NCBI GenBank assembly: GCA_963617205.1 | Contig: CAVEOA010000054.1 | Coordinates: forward strand, 1-7,335 | From: UBA11524 sp963617205 | GTDB taxonomy: Bacteria; Bacillota; Clostridia; Christensenellales; Aristaeellaceae | DNA: 7,335 bases | Direction: 5' to 3' | Translations under genes and position numbers: made by a program | Part shown: one piece after another, positions 6,267 through 7,335 of the stretch | Layout of the letters: every line of letters begins with the position of its first letter | Numbering within the stretch: position 1 is the first letter of the stretch | Notes under the pieces: model-generated | What the model was told of the DNA's origin: nothing | The model's database searches: none | The model's input: only the letters and a program-made list of their open reading frames with translations

Positions 6267-6938
6267 ATGGCAAGGCAGCAACTAATAGCCCCTGTTGAAA
6301 CGATGCAAGAGAAATACGAAACGTACACAACAGAAATGAAACGTCTGAAAAAGGCGCTAGATGAGGGGTTCTATTTTGAGGCTATACTGATTGATTATGC
6401 ACTGCTGGAAGACCGTCTGCGTTCGTTCGTTTACCATGCGGGGCTGCTTGCAGATCGAAATGCAAAAAAATTGCTGCCTAATAAAAACAAAGCCCGCAAA
6501 GATTTTAACAGTCTTGTGGAGCGAGTGGAAACATGGAAGCAGGAAAACGGACAAAAAACAAAAAACGATCCTTCTATTGAGCGACTTTCCCTGAATACGA
6601 TTTCCCATAAGATTTTCATTGTCCGAACGATTGTCCTTTGGAGCAGTACAATGGAACGTCTACCGGATGAAAGCCGCTATCTGCAAGCACTTCGCCGTCA
6701 ATGTGAAAGCCTTGATGCTGCCGCGTTGCTGGAAACGCTTGATGCTCTTGAAAAATGGAAAGATTACCGTAATGAAGTGATTCATAGTCTGATGAATAAG
6801 CGCCTGCAAAGTGTACAGCAGGAGCTGCCAGAGCAAGCAGAGCGTGGACTTCAGCTTGCAAGAATGTTGGATCAACAAGTGCGGCTTTTGAAGAAGGGAA
6901 ATACCATACGGAAAGCGGCTCAATTGTCTACGAAATAA
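6267..6938 (+). CDS. Small helical protein with HEPN-type RNxxxH motif, putative ribonuclease
   Basis: A 223-residue protein when started at ATG 6267, which has AAAGGAGG 10 bases upstream. An in-frame ATG at 6243 overlaps the TIR stop (ATGA) and would add 8 residues, but it has no site of its own. The sequence is nearly all helical and charged, with no membrane helix or signal peptide. Near the N-terminus a helix reads YFEAILIDYALLEDRLRSFVYH. Near the C-terminus DYRNEVIHSLMN contains R168-N-E-V-I-H173, the R-x4-H signature of HEPN domains with the usual polar residue after Arg. HEPN proteins of this type are RNA-cleaving toxins or defence effectors; others are catalytically inert and only bind nucleotides or partners. 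The length and the paired acidic helix plus RNxxxH helix fit HEPN, but I cannot name the family. As last gene of the TIR operon, translationally close to it, it is a plausible second effector. Coding status is certain; the HEPN call is moderately sure. Confidence 0.85.
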   Translation: MARQQLIAPVETMQEKYETYTTEMKRLKKALDEGFYFEAILIDYALLEDRLRSFVYHAGLLADRNAKKLLPNKNKARKDFNSLVERVETWKQENGQKTKNDPSIERLSLNTISHKIFIVRTIVLWSSTMERLPDESRYLQALRRQCESLDAAALLETLDALEKWKDYRNEVIHSLMNKRLQSVQQELPEQAERGLQLARMLDQQVRLLKKGNTIRKAAQLSTK

Positions 6939-6983
6939 GTGATATAGAAAGAGCACTGCCCGGCTTGTTATACTAATCCCAAT
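6939..6983. other. Junction between operon and IS630 element
   Basis: A 45-base gap separates the HEPN stop from the transposase stop on the opposite strand, so the two genes are convergent. I see no hairpin with a T run here, so the operon lacks an evident terminator of its own. TA dinucleotides at 6969-6974 are possible target sites, as IS630 elements insert at TA. Confidence 0.5.
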
Positions 6984-7335
6984 TTAAAACAGCTCCAAAA
7001 TCCACTCACGCCCTGTGATGCTGCGAATGGTTTCAGGAGTAATAGACCTGATCGTGCAGCACAATCGATCGATCATTTTTTCGAGTGTCGGGAACACTTC
7101 ATTGCGGAAACCTCTGGTGCGAATTTCACGCCAGACTTGCTCGATGGGGTTCATTTCCGGCGTGTAGGGCGGAATATGAATCAAATGGATGTTATCCGGC
7201 ACAACCAGCGTACCGGATTTGTGCCATGCGGCGCCGTCGCAGACCAGAAGAATTTCTTCCTGCGCATGTTCCTTGGACAAATGCTCAAGGAAGGTATTCA
7301 TGCAGACTGTGTTGCACCACGGCATGACCAGAAAA
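6971..7335 (-). mobile_element. IS630-family insertion sequence, partial (one end)
   Basis: The transposase 3' end lies within about 15 bases of a plausible element end around TACTAATCCC at 6971-6980, next to a TA dinucleotide. IS630-family elements duplicate a TA target on insertion. The exact boundary is uncertain because the other end and its inverted repeat lie outside the window. Confidence 0.6.
6984..7335 (-). CDS. IS630-family transposase, C-terminal part, runs off right edge
   Basis: About 117 codons of the transposase catalytic domain (DDE_3 type) are seen; the 5' part lies beyond the right edge, since the frame stays open upstream of the ATG at 7325-7323 (codons for FLV precede it). 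Numbering from that Met, D30 in LVCDGAAWHKS is the second catalytic Asp, and E62 in PPYTPEMNPIEQVWREIR is the catalytic Glu, 31 residues later. These motifs are diagnostic of the IS630/Tc1-mariner group. The C-terminus is complete, ending at TAA near the element end. The first catalytic Asp cannot be seen, so whether the enzyme is intact is unknown. It is convergent with the HEPN gene and functionally unrelated to the operon, but shows the locus has been exposed to transposition. Confidence 0.93.
   Translation of the reverse strand, partial: FLVMPWCNTVCMNTFLEHLSKEHAQEEILLVCDGAAWHKSGTLVVPDNIHLIHIPPYTPEMNPIEQVWREIRTRGFRNEVFPTLEKMIDRLCCTIRSITPETIRSITGREWILELF

Noticed and set aside
5566..6330. 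Minus-strand ORF of 254 codons over the DUF6273-like region
   Set aside because: It is a shadow of a strongly recognisable plus-strand domain and has no binding site or motif of its own.
1..7335. DGR template repeat, reverse transcriptase, CRISPR array or tRNA within the window
   Set aside because: I looked for an Asn-rich near-copy of the 6094-6213 region, reverse transcriptase motifs, regularly spaced repeats and tRNA-like structures on both strands and saw none.

Overview
The window most likely comes from a gut-type clostridial Firmicute, possibly Oscillospiraceae-like. This is inferred from the strong AGGAGG-type ribosome binding sites, the extended -10 promoter, the protein families present (zinc-ribbon SPFH protein, zinc-ribbon TIR protein, DUF6273-like domain) and an IS630-type transposase. 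The genus is not proven by anything seen here.

Layout. Positions 1-478 hold a GC-rich (about 62%) minus-strand reading frame that runs off the left edge and has lost its 5' end at a sharp composition break. Positions 479-798 hold no gene. They carry two tandem stem-loops with T runs, a very AT-rich stretch (about 22% GC at 601-720), an extended -10 promoter and a short leader. Positions 799-6938 are a compact plus-strand operon: (1) an SPFH-domain protein with three N-terminal and three C-terminal zinc ribbons, (2) a four-helix membrane protein, (3) a large zinc-ribbon/TPR/TIR/transmembrane/DUF6273-like protein split by one in-frame amber codon, and (4) a small helical protein with a HEPN-type RNxxxH motif. 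Positions 6984 to the right edge are the 3' half of an IS630-family transposase on the minus strand.

How the genes may work together (inference). The operon looks like a membrane-associated sensing and effector module. The SPFH protein has no membrane helix of its own and could be recruited by the four-helix protein. The TIR protein has a cytosolic N-terminal half (zinc ribbon, TPR, TIR with a candidate catalytic Glu), one membrane helix preceded by a Lys/Arg cluster, and an outside half made of repeat units and a C-type-lectin-like DUF6273 domain. The HEPN protein would be a second, RNA-directed effector.

The most striking signal is the C-terminus of the TIR protein. It carries the hallmark of a diversity-generating retroelement (DGR) target: a WWxLRS-type motif, then a Tyr/Thr/Ser-rich stretch of 21 consecutive codons ending in C or T, many explainable as adenine-mutated AAY codons, then a GC-rich VRPALW ending. 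If correct, this is a receptor-like TIR protein with a hypervariable ectodomain. No reverse transcriptase or template repeat is in the window, so the DGR itself would have to lie elsewhere. The second notable point is the amber codon, which replaces an expected Trp codon and leaves the TIR gene either a recent pseudogene, a readthrough gene or a sequencing error.
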